A stretch of 64,000 nt of DNA from Chelativorans petroleitrophicus (GCF_025398195.1 NZ_JAODNV010000007.1:1-64000), one strand, 5' to 3'; numbered from the stretch's first letter, positions 1 to 8,988 are shown. Numbers and translations: made by a program. Notes: generated from the sequence alone by a model not told the origin.

Positions 1-26
1 GCGCCATGGCGCAGGCCACTGCCACC

Positions 27-70
27 TGGCCTGGTTTTGCGCCGCCGCGTGGCCGGATTTTGCACCGCCG
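27..70. repeat. Two imperfect 21-bp direct repeats at the left edge
   Basis: The segments 27-47 and 50-70 are copies of one 21-base unit that starts TGGCC, has a TTTTGC core and ends CCGCCG; 18 of 21 positions agree. They are followed by GTTGACA. Adjacent terminal repeats of this kind with a terminal ACA are seen at the ends of IS21-family elements, so this may be the end of an insertion sequence whose body lies left of the window. The assignment is inference from layout only; no transposase is visible. Confidence 0.4.
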
Positions 71-77
71 TTGACAC

Positions 78-349
78 CCGCCGTTTACGCACGCTGATAC
101 GAATGAGGACGATGCAACGCAGCCTGGATCGGCAGCACGGATCGGCAGGAGAAGACGTGACGGGAAAACGCGGAAAGAGAACCTGACCTTCACACCCGTT
201 GCGCGATTTCCGGCTGCACAGGAGGCTCGGAATCCTGACGGAACGGACAGGAACAGAATCCTGACTATGGGTGCGCAAAGCGGCGCTTTAAGAACATTCG
301 CCGCAACCAACTGAGTCGGCCAACGCATACCAACATGGCCGTTTATGAT
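78..349. other. Intergenic stretch without recognisable gene
   Basis: Short open frames here show no recognisable protein. A 13-base palindrome AAAGCGGCGCTTT lies at 277-289. Nothing else stands out before the terminator of the T3SS operon. Confidence 0.5.
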
Positions 350-371
350 GAAAACACCGCCTTTGGGCGGT
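350..371 (-). terminator. Rho-independent terminator of the T3SS operon
   Basis: Read on the minus strand, a 6-bp stem ACCGCC/GGCGGT with a CAAA loop (371 down to 356) is followed by GTTTTC. It lies about 30 bases beyond the sctU stop codon, as expected for the end of this operon. Confidence 0.65.
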
Positions 372-401
372 CATCCACGCCGGCGCGCGCATCGAACCTA
401 A

Positions 402-1424
402 TCAATGCTGGCCGAGCGTGGCCCGCAGGACCTTCTCCATGGGGCGCGCCGACCGGGCGGGCATGTACTGGCCGACGGCGGCCATGCGGTAAAGCTCGAG
501 CGCCGCTCCCGGCAGATTGACCGTCGGAATCTTCAATGCCCTAAACTTTCTGCAAAGGCCGGGCACCGCCGCTCCCTTGGCCTTATAGACCACGTAGGGC
601 CGCTGCCCTGCTGCCGGGTAAAAGATGAGCGCCACGAGCACCTGATCGCTGTGCACCACATGTGTCGCCTCGGATGGCAGCGGCATCACGGCATCGTTCA
701 TGACGATCGACCGGCGGTTCGCCTTGATCTGCGGATCGCCTTCCTGACCCTTGAACTCCCTCTTGACCTCGTCCTTGGTCATCTTGTTCTGCGAGATGAA
801 CAGCCGCGTCTGGATCCGGTAATCCAGCGCCGCCATCAGAGCCATGACGATCAAAATCGCAATGATGACAGTGGTGAATTTCGACAGAAAAAAGGGGAAG
901 AGGCAGAGGATGCCGCAGTAGCTGGCGTTGATGGCATCCTCGATGCCGCCCCAGACGGCAAAATAGAGGATCAGGACGACTGCCGTAAAATAGACCATCA
1001 TCCGTGCAAAATTATAGAGTGTTGCCTTGGAGAAGATGTTTTTGATCTGACCGACCGGATTGAACTTCTGAAACTTGGGGGCAAGCGCCTTTGGCGCAAA
1101 GTTGAACCTGTTCACCAGCAGACCCACGACCAGCGTAAAGAGCGCGGCCGCGGCGCAAATTCCCAAGGTAAGCCAGACAGGCCCCATGGCCGCTGTGATG
1201 CTTGCGGCCCGAGCCGCATCGAAATCGCGATCAACGCTGGAAAAAACGATTGTTGACAGGTCCATAAGCCCGGAGGCCAAGGGGCCGAACATGCCTGCCA
1301 GAAGCAAGGCGGTGAATGTCAGGAGCGCCGCCTCCACGACATTCTTGCGCTGGGGAATCTGGCCTTCCTTCCGCCGGTCCTCCAGGCGGCGCTGTGTGGG
1401 CTGCTCAGTCTTTTCTCCGCTCAT
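402..1424 (-). CDS. sctU: Type III secretion export gate/switch protein SctU (RhcU/YscU), NPTH motif absent
   Basis: SctU is the inner-membrane switch protein of the T3SS export apparatus and is homologous to FlhB. The N-terminus (MSGEKTEQPTQRRLEDRRKEG) is typical, hydrophobic segments lie near residues 31-60, 80-103, 140-160 and 170-200, and a cytoplasmic domain follows. In the family this domain cleaves itself at an NPTH motif. Here the aligned residues 258-261 are HSDQ (bases 642-653, checked on the DNA), between SEATHVV and VLVALIFYP. The Asn and Pro needed for autocleavage are therefore missing, while the fold around them looks intact. The length, 340 aa, is normal. The start overlaps the sctT stop as ATGA. 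It is the last gene of the operon. Confidence 0.93.
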   Translation of the reverse strand: MSGEKTEQPTQRRLEDRRKEGQIPQRKNVVEAALLTFTALLLAGMFGPLASGLMDLSTIVFSSVDRDFDAARAASITAAMGPVWLTLGICAAAALFTLVVGLLVNRFNFAPKALAPKFQKFNPVGQIKNIFSKATLYNFARMMVYFTAVVLILYFAVWGGIEDAINASYCGILCLFPFFLSKFTTVIIAILIVMALMAALDYRIQTRLFISQNKMTKDEVKREFKGQEGDPQIKANRRSIVMNDAVMPLPSEATHVVHSDQVLVALIFYPAAGQRPYVVYKAKGAAVPGLCRKFRALKIPTVNLPGAALELYRMAAVGQYMPARSARPMEKVLRATLGQH

Positions 1425-2235
1425 GCGCCAAGCACCTGCTTCAGCAGCTCCAGGGCACCGGCGAGTGTTTCGCGGACCTTCGGAAACAGCACGCCGATAT
1501 AGAAGATCAGCATGACGATGAGGACGGCTGACTTGATCGGCATTCCCAGAGTGAGCGCGTTGAGTGAGGGAGCCGTGCGCGCCAGGAAGGCGATGCAGAT
1601 GTCGCTCAGCAGCATGAAGCCCGCGATCGGCAGAACCAGCGCCATGGCGGTGAAATAGACCGCGCCAGCAAAGCTGATGAACAGCATCATCGTATCGGCC
1701 GTGACCTCCGGAAACACGTCCAGCGGGGGCCAGATGGCGAGGCTTGATAGAACATGCCCAGCACCATCAGGAAGATGCCCGCAGCGAAGAAGTAGCCAGC
1801 GAAGAGCTGCGAGAGGAACACGGCCGTGGGCGTCGTCTGTGCGGAGAAAATCACGTCGTAATCCTCCGCCTGGGTGGCGCCGCGCTGGGTGTCGAGGATC
1901 ACGCCGGCCAGTTCGAGCCCGCGCACGGGCAGCCACGTCAAGGCGCCGAGGAAGAGCCCCAGTGCCAGTTCCTTCAGGATCACCACCGGATAGGCCGGAA
2001 AGGCTCCCTCCTGCTCGGCCACCCGCAGCGCGATCTCGTCGGCAAGGCCCGGAACGATGGGGAAGCTTGCGGCCGCCATCACGCCGAAACGCGCCGTCCT
2101 CGTCATGCTGCGGCGGGAAAAGAACGGCGAGACGGCCAGAAACCCGCTCATGCGCGACATGGACAGGAGGAAGGCCAACGTCCAGTCCATCAGTTCCCGG
2201 TTGCCGGACGACAGGAGCGAGGGCAGGCTATCCAT
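1421..2235 (-). pseudogene. sctT: sctT, T3SS export apparatus protein, split by a one-base frameshift
   Basis: SctT (FliR/YscT family) forms part of the export gate in the inner membrane. Bases 2235 down to about 1745 encode the N-terminal part (MDSLPSLLSS through LGMFYQ). The C-terminal part, SLAIWPPLDVFP to the end, is in another frame from about 1744 to 1424. Together they would give about 271 aa, the normal family length. The join fits loss of one base near 1744-1750, where family members have a conserved Ser followed by WP. Without correction the first frame stops at 1687 after 182 residues. It starts 3 bases after sctS and ends in an ATGA overlap with sctU. It is either a real mutation that would disable the system or a sequencing error. 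Confidence 0.85.
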
Positions 2236-2238
2236 TTT

Positions 2239-2502
2239 TCAAATACCGATAATCCTTCCCAGCGCTTGCTTTAAGAAGCTCAGCAGGTGGGACGACATCC
2301 AGCCAACAGTGAGGGAAAGCATCATGACGACGGCGGCAAGCTTGGCCGCAAAGGCAAGAGTCTGCTCCTGAAGCTGGATCAGCGTCTGGAGTACAGCCAC
2401 GATCAGCCCCACCACCGTGGCCACCACGATAAGCGGCATGGAGAGATAAAACACCATGATGATCGCGTTGCGCGCCATCATCATCACTTCATCGGGCGAC
2501 AA
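2239..2502 (-). CDS. sctS: T3SS export apparatus protein SctS (RhcS/YscS)
   Basis: The 87-aa protein belongs to the FliQ/SctS family and has two hydrophobic hairpin helices (about residues 12-38 and 50-75). These small subunits assemble with SctR and SctT into the helical export gate in the inner membrane. Length and sequence (MSPDEVMMMARNAI start) are typical. It lies between sctR (40-base gap) and sctT (3-base gap) on the same strand. Confidence 0.93.
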   Translation of the reverse strand: MSPDEVMMMARNAIIMVFYLSMPLIVVATVVGLIVAVLQTLIQLQEQTLAFAAKLAAVVMMLSLTVGWMSSHLLSFLKQALGRIIGI

Positions 2503-2542
2503 CGCACAGCCTCCTGATTTTCCAACCTTTCATGCGCCTGCC

Positions 2543-3199
2543 TCATCGCGCATAACTCAGCACCAAATTGTGCAGCAGCAGTGCCCAGCCGTCGGCGGCG
2601 ACGAACAGAAGGATCTTGATCGGCAGCGACACCAGCATGGGCGGCACCATCATCGCGCCCATCGCCAGAAGGATGTTCGAGACCACCATGTCGACGATCA
2701 CGAAGGGCAGAAAGATCAGGAACGCGATCTGGAACGCGCGCGTAAGCTCCGACGTGACATGCGCCGGCAGAAGGATGAACAGATTGTCCTCGGTGACCTG
2801 GCCGTGCAGCCTTTCAGGCCACATCTTCTCCGCCGCGTCCATGAAGAACCTGACCTCGCGTGGCGAGGCAAACTGCTTCAGATAGCCGGTGAAGGCGTCC
2901 GACACGACCGCGAACAGCCGCGAAACATTATCCCAGCCGGAAAAGCCGAGGTTCTGCCGCTGCACCTCGGTGATGATCATGTCGGCGATGGGAACCATCA
3001 CGAAGATCGTCAGCGTCAGGGCGATGGAATTGATGACCAGACCCGACGGAGCCTGCTGCACGCCGATGGCGTTGCGCACCAGCATCAGGACGATCGAGAT
3101 TTTCGTAAAAGCCGTACCCATCACCGCCAGGAAAGGGATCAGGCTGAACGCCATGATCGCGATGATGGTGGGTATGATGGCCGGGAAGTCCTCAACCAT
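2543..3199 (-). CDS. sctR: T3SS export apparatus protein SctR (RhcR/YscR)
   Basis: SctR is homologous to FliP and forms the core pentamer of the export gate. The 218-aa product starting MVEDFPAIIP matches the normal family length of about 217. Membrane segments lie near residues 8-30, 45-70, 155-180 and 185-210. A longer frame extends to 3292, but the start at 3199 gives an 8-base overlap with the end of sctQ and the expected N-terminus, so it is preferred. Confidence 0.93.
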   Translation of the reverse strand: MVEDFPAIIPTIIAIMAFSLIPFLAVMGTAFTKISIVLMLVRNAIGVQQAPSGLVINSIALTLTIFVMVPIADMIITEVQRQNLGFSGWDNVSRLFAVVSDAFTGYLKQFASPREVRFFMDAAEKMWPERLHGQVTEDNLFILLPAHVTSELTRAFQIAFLIFLPFVIVDMVVSNILLAMGAMMVPPMLVSLPIKILLFVAADGWALLLHNLVLSYAR

Positions 3200-4259
3200 C
3201 GCCGCCCTCGCCGATGCCCGGCCAATGGCTGATCTGCACGCCGACGCGGTCCCCAATCTGCACCAGATAGCCCTTTGCTGCCGGTGCACCATTGGCGAGA
3301 ATTGTGACCGGCCGGGTAAGATCGAGGTTCAGGTCGAGCGTGGCGCCCGGTCCGAGCGCGCGCAGTTCCGACAGGCTGATGCGCCGCGTGGACAGCAGGA
3401 AATCGAGGCGCACCGGAAGGTCTTCGAGCGGATCGGCGATGGGAGGGTGATCGTATAGCGCTCCGGCTTCGAGCTCCGGAGGCCCGTAATCATCATCAAT
3501 ATCATTCATGATATTCTGAAATCCGATTTTTTCTTCAATCCTTATGGTGCCTCCGGCGCGCTCCAGCTCCGCGCGGAACCGCGCGACTTGCGGCACTTCG
3601 ATAAAAACGGGAAGACGATCTTGGCTGATCGTGCCAGCAAGCAAGGTGTCGCCCCGCGCGATCGTGCGGTAGGAGGCGATCGGAAGCGGCTTGCCGGGCA
3701 GGCAAAGCCGGCAGCAAAAGCCGGAATCGAAGGCATTCAGCCGGCCGTGAGGCTGAAGGCTGGCAAAGGCAGCCGCCGCCTCCTCTCCGAGCCCGGAAAG
3801 CTGAAGCATAAAGCCGAAATCATCACCGGCGACCGTAACGACGCCGGATAGGGCGGAAAGCGGCGGGCCGTCCTTCCGGGCCGGGGCTGAAGTCAGGCGC
3901 AGCTCGACAGCGCCGAGGTTCTCGAACCTCGTACCCCTTACCAGATCCTCCAGAATCAGTACGGCGCGCCATTCCAGCGGCAGGGAGTCCGGCGCCTCCT
4001 CGCGCCAGCCCGGCAGCAAGAGATCGCTCAGAACATCTACGAGGCCGGTGTCAACGTACAGAAACACTGTTCCAAAGCTGGCGGAAATGGCAATTTCCGC
4101 GCACGTTCCCTGCTCCAGTCTGGCATGCCTAAATTGAACGACGAGATCGGCATCCGCCTCCTGCGGCAGCGGGAAAAACCATGCGGAGGCCGCGAACCGG
4201 TTGACGAGTTCGGCAATGGCGGGCTCCATGGTGGGCAGGATAGAAAGATCAGGCGCCAT
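3192..4259 (-). CDS. sctQ: T3SS cytoplasmic ring (C-ring) protein SctQ (RhcQ/YscQ)
   Basis: SctQ forms the cytoplasmic sorting platform together with SctK, SctL and SctN. The last 70 residues carry the SPOA (surface presentation of antigens) domain, with LDLNLDLTRPVTILANG and a C-terminal VGVQISHW. The rest is divergent, as usual for this family. I chose the start at 4259 (MAPDLSILP, 355 aa), which overlaps sctO by 11 bases; an upstream start at 4304 is possible. It is translationally coupled to sctR downstream. Confidence 0.85.
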   Translation of the reverse strand: MAPDLSILPTMEPAIAELVNRFAASAWFFPLPQEADADLVVQFRHARLEQGTCAEIAISASFGTVFLYVDTGLVDVLSDLLLPGWREEAPDSLPLEWRAVLILEDLVRGTRFENLGAVELRLTSAPARKDGPPLSALSGVVTVAGDDFGFMLQLSGLGEEAAAAFASLQPHGRLNAFDSGFCCRLCLPGKPLPIASYRTIARGDTLLAGTISQDRLPVFIEVPQVARFRAELERAGGTIRIEEKIGFQNIMNDIDDDYGPPELEAGALYDHPPIADPLEDLPVRLDFLLSTRRISLSELRALGPGATLDLNLDLTRPVTILANGAPAAKGYLVQIGDRVGVQISHWPGIGEGGDG

Positions 4260-4743
4260 TGCAGCCTCCGCCGGCCCGCGCGGCCATCTGCTCGCAGAAT
4301 TCATCGATGGAGGCTTCCTCGCGCGCCATTTCGGCCGCGATCTGCATCAGGCGAAGCCGTTCCTCAATGTGCTCGCTCTTGTTGAGCTTGCGCGCGCTCT
4401 CGGCGCGCTTGCGGCTGGCGATACGCGCGCGCTCCTCGGCTTCGGCAAGCCGGGTCTGACATTCGGCGCGCCGGGCGACCAGCTCCTCAGCCTTCTTCTG
4501 AACCTTTTTCAGCGTCTCCTCGACGGCGAGAAGGTCATTCACCGATACGGATTTGTGAAGGAGCTCCGTCAGGAGGTCGATTTCCATCCTTTTGGTCTCG
4601 GCAAGATAGTCATCAATAGCCTTCTGCGCGGCTTCGTGCGCCGCCTTCGCCTCGGCCACGGCAGCCTTCTCGGCGCTTTCGGCCTTCAATCTGCGGTCGA
4701 GCCGGCGCTGGCGCAGAGCGACAATTTTGGAAAAGTCATGCAT
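4249..4743 (-). CDS. sctO: T3SS stalk protein SctO (YscO/FliJ-like)
   Basis: The 164-aa protein is almost wholly charged coiled coil (Glu/Lys/Arg/Ala-rich heptads from about residue 10 to 150). SctO proteins are poorly conserved in sequence; they act as the stalk between the SctN ATPase and the SctV export gate. The call rests on size, coiled coil and position directly after sctN and before sctQ, the place of y4yJ in rhizobial clusters. Its start overlaps the sctN stop by 8 bases. Confidence 0.75.
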   Translation of the reverse strand: MHDFSKIVALRQRRLDRRLKAESAEKAAVAEAKAAHEAAQKAIDDYLAETKRMEIDLLTELLHKSVSVNDLLAVEETLKKVQKKAEELVARRAECQTRLAEAEERARIASRKRAESARKLNKSEHIEERLRLMQIAAEMAREEASIDEFCEQMAARAGGGCNGA

Positions 4744-6085
4744 GGCCCACCGCCTGCTTCAATGCCTCGACCGTCTCTTCGAAGCTCGAGAACTCGTCGG
4801 TTCCCTGGCGCAGGAAGCGATCGAGCGCGGGCTTGCGGGCCACGGCCTCGTCCGCGAGCGGATCAGCGCCCTGTGCGTATTCCCCGATTTTCAGAAGAAG
4901 CTCGATCTCCTCATATTTGGCGAGCAACGCGCGCAGCTTGTTGATCGCCTGCAGGTGATCGGGAGTCACGATACGGCTGAGAACACGGCTCGCGCTGGCA
5001 TTGACGTCGATGGCAGGATAGTGGCCCGCGCCCGCCAGCTTGCGGGAAAGGATGATATGCCCGTCGAGCAGCGAACGAGCCTCGTCGGCCACCGGCTCGT
5101 TCATGTCGTCGCCCTCCACCAGTACCGTGTACAGCGCCGTGATCGAGCCGCTGCCGCTGCGTCCTGTCCGTTCCACGAGGCCGGGAAGCTGTTCGAAGAC
5201 GGAGGGAGGGAAGCCGCGCCTCGTGGGCGGCTCGCCCGCGGCAAGGCCGATCTGCCGCTGGGCCCGGGCAAAGCGCGTGAGGCTGTCCATGATCAGCGGC
5301 ACGCGCTCGCCGCGGTCGCGGTGGTATTCGGCAATGGCCGTCGCGGTATAGGCCGCCTTCACCTGCTCGATCGCGGGTCGGTCCGAGGTCGCCACCACGA
5401 TGGTGGACTTCGCGAGGCCCTCCGGCCCAAGTTGGTCGTCCACGAATTCGCGCACCTCGCGGCCACGTTCACCGATCAGGGCCACGATGCAGCGGTCGTA
5501 GTCGGCGAAGCGTACCATGAGGGACACCAGCGTGGACTTGCCACCGCCTGCGGCGGCGAAAATACCCAAGCGCTGGCCCTCGCCACAGGTCAGCACTCCG
5601 TCAAGTGCCTTTACGCCGAGGCTGAAAGGCTTTTCGATCGGCGGCCGCAGCATCGGATTGGGGGGCGACTGGTTGGCCGGATAGAAGCGGCGTGTCGTCA
5701 GCCTGGGGCCGGAGTCGAGCGGCCTGCCCATGGCATCGAGGACCCGGCCCGTAAGCTCATCGCCCACCGGTACCTCGAAGGTGTTCATGAGGGACTCGAT
5801 GGTGGAGTTGTACGAGATGCCGACCGTGCGGCCATAGGGCGTCAGGATCGCCTCGCCCTGATCGAAGCCTACGACTTCGGCCAGGATCGGCTCGTCGTTG
5901 ACGCGGGAAATGGAGCAGATTTCTCCGATGCAGAAATGACCTGCCGCGCGGACCACCGGGCCGGTCGTCTTGCTGACGCGGCCACGCCGCCTGAACGGCC
6001 GGGCGGTGTCGAAGCGCAGTTCCGCCATACAGCTTCCGACGGCATCAGCGGCCGAGATCGGCTTCAGCTTCGGCTTCTGTATCAT
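4736..6085 (-). CDS. sctN: T3SS ATPase SctN (RhcN/YscN)
   Basis: SctN is the hexameric ATPase that unfolds substrates and releases chaperones at the base of the injectisome. The P-loop [10 protein letters not shown] lies near residues 176-185. The Walker B region [19 protein letters not shown] and the motif [14 protein letters not shown] are intact. Its length of about 449 aa agrees with RhcN. Starts at 6100, 6085 and 6028 are possible; 6085 has an AGGA eight bases upstream and is preferred. It overlaps the end of sctL by about 40 bases. Confidence 0.94.
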   Translation of the reverse strand: MIQKPKLKPISAADAVGSCMAELRFDTARPFRRRGRVSKTTGPVVRAAGHFCIGEICSISRVNDEPILAEVVGFDQGEAILTPYGRTVGISYNSTIESLMNTFEVPVGDELTGRVLDAMGRPLDSGPRLTTRRFYPANQSPPNPMLRPPIEKPFSLGVKALDGVLTCGEGQRLGIFAAAGGGKSTLVSLMVRFADYDRCIVALIGERGREVREFVDDQLGPEGLAKSTIVVATSDRPAIEQVKAAYTATAIAEYHRDRGERVPLIMDSLTRFARAQRQIGLAAGEPPTRRGFPPSVFEQLPGLVERTGRSGSGSITALYTVLVEGDDMNEPVADEARSLLDGHIILSRKLAGAGHYPAIDVNASASRVLSRIVTPDHLQAINKLRALLAKYEEIELLLKIGEYAQGADPLADEAVARKPALDRFLRQGTDEFSSFEETVEALKQAVGHA

Positions 6086-6713
6086 GCGCGGATTCCTCAT
6101 CGTTGCTGCCGGATGGACGGACCACCTTCAGCGCAGCGATCATCTCCTCCACGACCACCGGGATGCTCACGTCGATCACTTCGAGTCCGGCGTAGACCAA
6201 GCATTCGTCCCTGCCCATTTGCGGGTTGGACTCCGGCCGGATAGGTAGAAGGTCAGGGTTGCGCTGCTTCAGACTCGCAATCGCCGCCGCAAGCGCTCGC
6301 ATGTTGACTGGATGGGTCATCACGACGATTTCCGGCTCCGCCTGCAGCTCGCCCGCAACGTCGTTGAGAATCGCCGTCAGCCATTCCTCCTTCGGAACGC
6401 GGCGAAGCACGCCCTGCAGCCCTTGACGCAGCAGCGCCTCGAGGCGCGTCTGAAGGTCGCCTTGCGCCGCATCGAGCCGTTCCACCGCCTGCGAGAAGCG
6501 CAGCAGCCCTTCCGCATAGCCCGTCTCGCGGGCTTTCTTCCGGATCTGGCGTGCGGTTTCGCGCGCGCGGCGCAGATAGCCCGCCGCCTTTTTCCGGGCA
6601 GCCACCTCGATCGCCTCTGCGGACCGCAGGCGCTGGAAGCTTTCCGCCTTCAGAAGGCCGTCCGGCGGGAAGACATCCGTGTCCAACATCGCGGCGGTGC
6701 TAATCTTCAGCAT
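6045..6713 (-). CDS. sctL: T3SS ATPase regulator SctL (NolV/YscL)
   Basis: SctL (FliH/HrpE/YscL family) is the peripheral stalk that links SctN to the SctQ ring and regulates the ATPase. The 222-aa protein has an Arg/Ala-rich helical N-terminal half (about residues 28-95) and a conserved C-terminal domain (about 105-200, including [11 protein letters not shown]). The acidic tail overlaps sctN. Its start overlaps the sctK stop by 14 bases. The order J-K-L-N is that of nolT-nolU-nolV-rhcN. Confidence 0.88.
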   Translation of the reverse strand: MLKISTAAMLDTDVFPPDGLLKAESFQRLRSAEAIEVAARKKAAGYLRRARETARQIRKKARETGYAEGLLRFSQAVERLDAAQGDLQTRLEALLRQGLQGVLRRVPKEEWLTAILNDVAGELQAEPEIVVMTHPVNMRALAAAIASLKQRNPDLLPIRPESNPQMGRDECLVYAGLEVIDVSIPVVVEEMIAALKVVRPSGSNDEESAHDTEAEAEADLGR

Positions 6714-7317
6714 GGCGACACTCCCATGCCATCAGCGCATAGCGCAGGAAACACACCGCGTCGGGGTCGCCCGGCGCGAAAGACAGCGGTTCGGCGAAAT
6801 CTGCGGGCGCAAGCCGCAACTTCAGCCGCGCCCGATAGGCTGGCGGCAGAATGCCAATGAGATAGCCTTTCACTGTCTGCGCAAAAAGCTCCAGCTCTGC
6901 GCTCGAGACCGTTTTCAAAACACGGAAGTTCGCGAAGGCCGGGAAGCGGCGGTCCCGCAATCCCAAAATCAGCGCGCGCCCGCCGCACCAGTCGGCAATC
7001 TGCGTCAGCACTGCGCCGCTGGTGGTGGCCAGGATCGCCCGGTGGTTGATCAGAATGGTCATGACACGGCACAGCCGTTCGAGCGTATCCGCCGTCGTCG
7101 TCGACAGTTCCGCAAACAGTTCCGCGCTTTCTGAGGGCAGCGCATCAGGCAGCGGCGGAAGCGAAGAAAGGACCCGCGCCCGGATCTGCTTCTTCAAAAG
7201 CGGGCTCGATGCAAGCCTTGCCGCGAGGCTGGCGTCCTTCAGGCCCAGCGCGGCAGGCAGATTTTCCGGCGGGATGTGCTCGAAAAGGGCCTCGTCCAGG
7301 GCTGAATGCTTCTGCAT
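6700..7317 (-). CDS. sctK: T3SS sorting-platform protein SctK (NolU/YscK-like)
   Basis: The 205-aa soluble protein sits between sctJ and sctL, where SctK (NolU in rhizobia, HrpB4 in Xanthomonas) is found. SctK links the SctD cytoplasmic domain to SctQ. SctK sequences are very divergent; the C-terminal part with LPPAYRARLKLRL and the FLRYALMAWE tail fits the family. Its start shares one base with the sctJ stop (TGATG). The family call is mainly positional. Confidence 0.75.
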   Translation of the reverse strand: MQKHSALDEALFEHIPPENLPAALGLKDASLAARLASSPLLKKQIRARVLSSLPPLPDALPSESAELFAELSTTTADTLERLCRVMTILINHRAILATTSGAVLTQIADWCGGRALILGLRDRRFPAFANFRVLKTVSSAELELFAQTVKGYLIGILPPAYRARLKLRLAPADFAEPLSFAPGDPDAVCFLRYALMAWECRHAED

Positions 7318-8129
7318 CAGGCTGCCTTCTTTCCGCGTGTCTTGAGGTAGTTTTCGGCAACGAAACCGCCTGCCGCTCCCAACGCGACGCCGAGAAGGGC
7401 GATCGCACCGAGAAGGAAGAGAGCACGCGTAACGCTTCCTCGCTGCATGACCACGCCGCCGAAGGTGACGAGCTCCACGGCCGGCCGCGCCGGCGGATCA
7501 ACCGGAGAGACGACCACGCCCACCCGGTCATATTCGATGTTCTCGATGCCGTAGGCGACTAGCTGCTTTATCTGCGGGACAAGCTCCGCCGTTATGGCGT
7601 CCCGCTTTACCAGCGCCAGAACGGAAGCGCTGGGCGGCTGCGCCTCGTCGAACGGAGTTTCCTTTCGCGGATTGGCGACGCGCACCTCTGCCGAGATCAC
7701 TCCCGGTATGGAGGAGACCATGCTGGAGAGCTCCTGCGACAGGGCGAAATTGAACCGCGCCCATTCCTGCATCGGGCTCGTCACCAGCCCGTCGCCGGTG
7801 AAGACCTTGCCGATCGTTTCATAGTGCGGGCGCGGAAGGCCAAGCTTCTGAAGAAGGTCCACCGCCTGGCCGAATTGCGCCTCGTCCACGAGCAGAGTGA
7901 CCTGGTTGGCCTCGCCGGTTTGTTTCGTCGCGTCGATATTATATTCGAGGAGCTTGCCGAGCATCTCGTTGGCTTCCTGCTCCCCGAGCCCGGAATAAAG
8001 CGGCACCTTGCAGCCTGAGAGGAGCACGCAAAGCAGGCAGGACAGGAGGATGCCACGCAGCCGCACCGCGCGGCAGCGCATCCGACCAGCGCCCACCGGG
8101 AGAAGAGTGCAAAGAGTGCGGCGCATCAT
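7317..8129 (-). CDS. sctJ: T3SS inner-membrane ring lipoprotein SctJ (NolT/RhcJ/YscJ)
   Basis: SctJ forms the inner periplasmic ring of the injectisome. The signal peptide ends in a lipobox LLSGC with the lipidated Cys at residue 40. The YscJ/FliF ring-building domain follows (about 42-210, with LYSGLGEQEANEM and ARFNFALSQEL). A C-terminal membrane helix lies at about 235-260. At 270 aa it has a normal length. The ATG overlaps the sctI stop by four bases. Confidence 0.94.
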   Translation of the reverse strand: MMRRTLCTLLPVGAGRMRCRAVRLRGILLSCLLCVLLSGCKVPLYSGLGEQEANEMLGKLLEYNIDATKQTGEANQVTLLVDEAQFGQAVDLLQKLGLPRPHYETIGKVFTGDGLVTSPMQEWARFNFALSQELSSMVSSIPGVISAEVRVANPRKETPFDEAQPPSASVLALVKRDAITAELVPQIKQLVAYGIENIEYDRVGVVVSPVDPPARPAVELVTFGGVVMQRGSVTRALFLLGAIALLGVALGAAGGFVAENYLKTRGKKAA

Positions 8130-8524
8130 TGGCTCGAAAGCAGCTGCTGCACCCCGGTCATCACCTTGCCGATGGCCTTGATCGACAGTTCCAGGCGAAT
8201 CTTGTCGGCGGTGACCTCCACCTTGTTGCGGATGTAGTCGCGATTGTCGTTATGCAGCTCGATGATCTTGTTTTTCGCCACCTGAAGCAGCCTTGCCTGC
8301 TCCGGCGTCAGATTGGCCGCGTCAGCCGCCCAGCGGCGGAACTGCTCTTTCACCGGTTCCGGCAGGCTCATCAGGGGGCTGGAGAGATCGACGGCCGCTT
8401 CGATATCTCCGATGATATATTCTTCCTGCTCACGCAGCGCCTCGACAAGGCGCTCCTGCAGGCCATTGATGCCCGTCGCCCGGGTCTCGGCCTCGGGCGC
8501 CGTCAGCGTGAAGGACATACTCAT
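8126..8524 (-). CDS. sctI: T3SS inner rod protein SctI (NolB/HrpB2/YscI type)
   Basis: The 132-aa protein ends in LSIKAIGKVMTGVQQLLSSQ, which is characteristic of inner rod subunits (YscI/PrgJ family), whose C-terminal helix packs inside the basal body. Its place just before sctJ is that of nolB in rhizobia and hrpB2 in Xanthomonas. A GGAG lies ten bases before the ATG at 8524. It is coupled to sctJ by an ATGA overlap. Confidence 0.8.
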   Translation of the reverse strand: MSMSFTLTAPEAETRATGINGLQERLVEALREQEEYIIGDIEAAVDLSSPLMSLPEPVKEQFRRWAADAANLTPEQARLLQVAKNKIIELHNDNRDYIRNKVEVTADKIRLELSIKAIGKVMTGVQQLLSSQ

Positions 8525-8562
8525 TGAACATCAACTCCATTCCGCTCGGCCGTTGAGCTCGC

Positions 8563-8988
8563 TCATTCGTCGCTGTTGAGCCCCAACGCCTCAGAGCACT
8601 CATTCACAACGATCTGCACCGCTTCGATGGCGGCTTCCGATTGAAGAAGGTCCTCGTCGAGATAGATTCTGCCCAGATTGTGGGCATGCTCGAGCCGGCC
8701 ATCCTGCTGCAGCATGTAGAGATGGAAGGCGAGCGCCTCATCTCGATTGACGGCAGCCTCCAGCGCACCGCTATTTTCGAGCAGTTCGATGGCCGCCGCG
8801 GTTTGCCCCGTGGAGAACAGGTGCATCGCCTCGATCAGGAAACCGCCGGCATTGTCGGGCCGGACCTCCTGAACCAGTTTCCAGAGAGACTGCGCGCTCT
8901 CGCCCAGGCCAATTCGCTTGGCCAGCGAGGCTATGTTGCCCAGGATGAAGATGTCATCGCTGGTGTACTCGACTTCCGGCATTCTCAT
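8563..8988 (-). CDS. TPR-like T3SS protein, HrpB1/SctG-like
   Basis: A roughly 141-aa helical protein with TPR-like repeats (LGNIASLAKRIGLGESAQSLW, NAGGFLIEAMHLFSTGQTAAA, EALAFHLYMLQQDGRLEHAHN). The HrpB1/HrpK family of Hrp systems and YscG-like needle chaperones have this size and build. The order TPR-sctI-sctJ repeats hrpB1-hrpB2-hrcJ of Xanthomonas and Ralstonia. The start at 8988 (or 8982) overlaps the end of sctD by about 35 bases; a longer frame to 9045 is less likely. The family is inferred. Confidence 0.65.
   Translation of the reverse strand: MRMPEVEYTSDDIFILGNIASLAKRIGLGESAQSLWKLVQEVRPDNAGGFLIEAMHLFSTGQTAAAIELLENSGALEAAVNRDEALAFHLYMLQQDGRLEHAHNLGRIYLDEDLLQSEAAIEAVQIVVNECSEALGLNSDE

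Noticed and set aside
1740-1752. Programmed ribosomal frameshift in sctT
   Set aside because: No slippery heptamer, downstream pseudoknot or internal Shine-Dalgarno was seen, and SctT proteins are not known to use frameshifting; a mutation or sequencing error is simpler.
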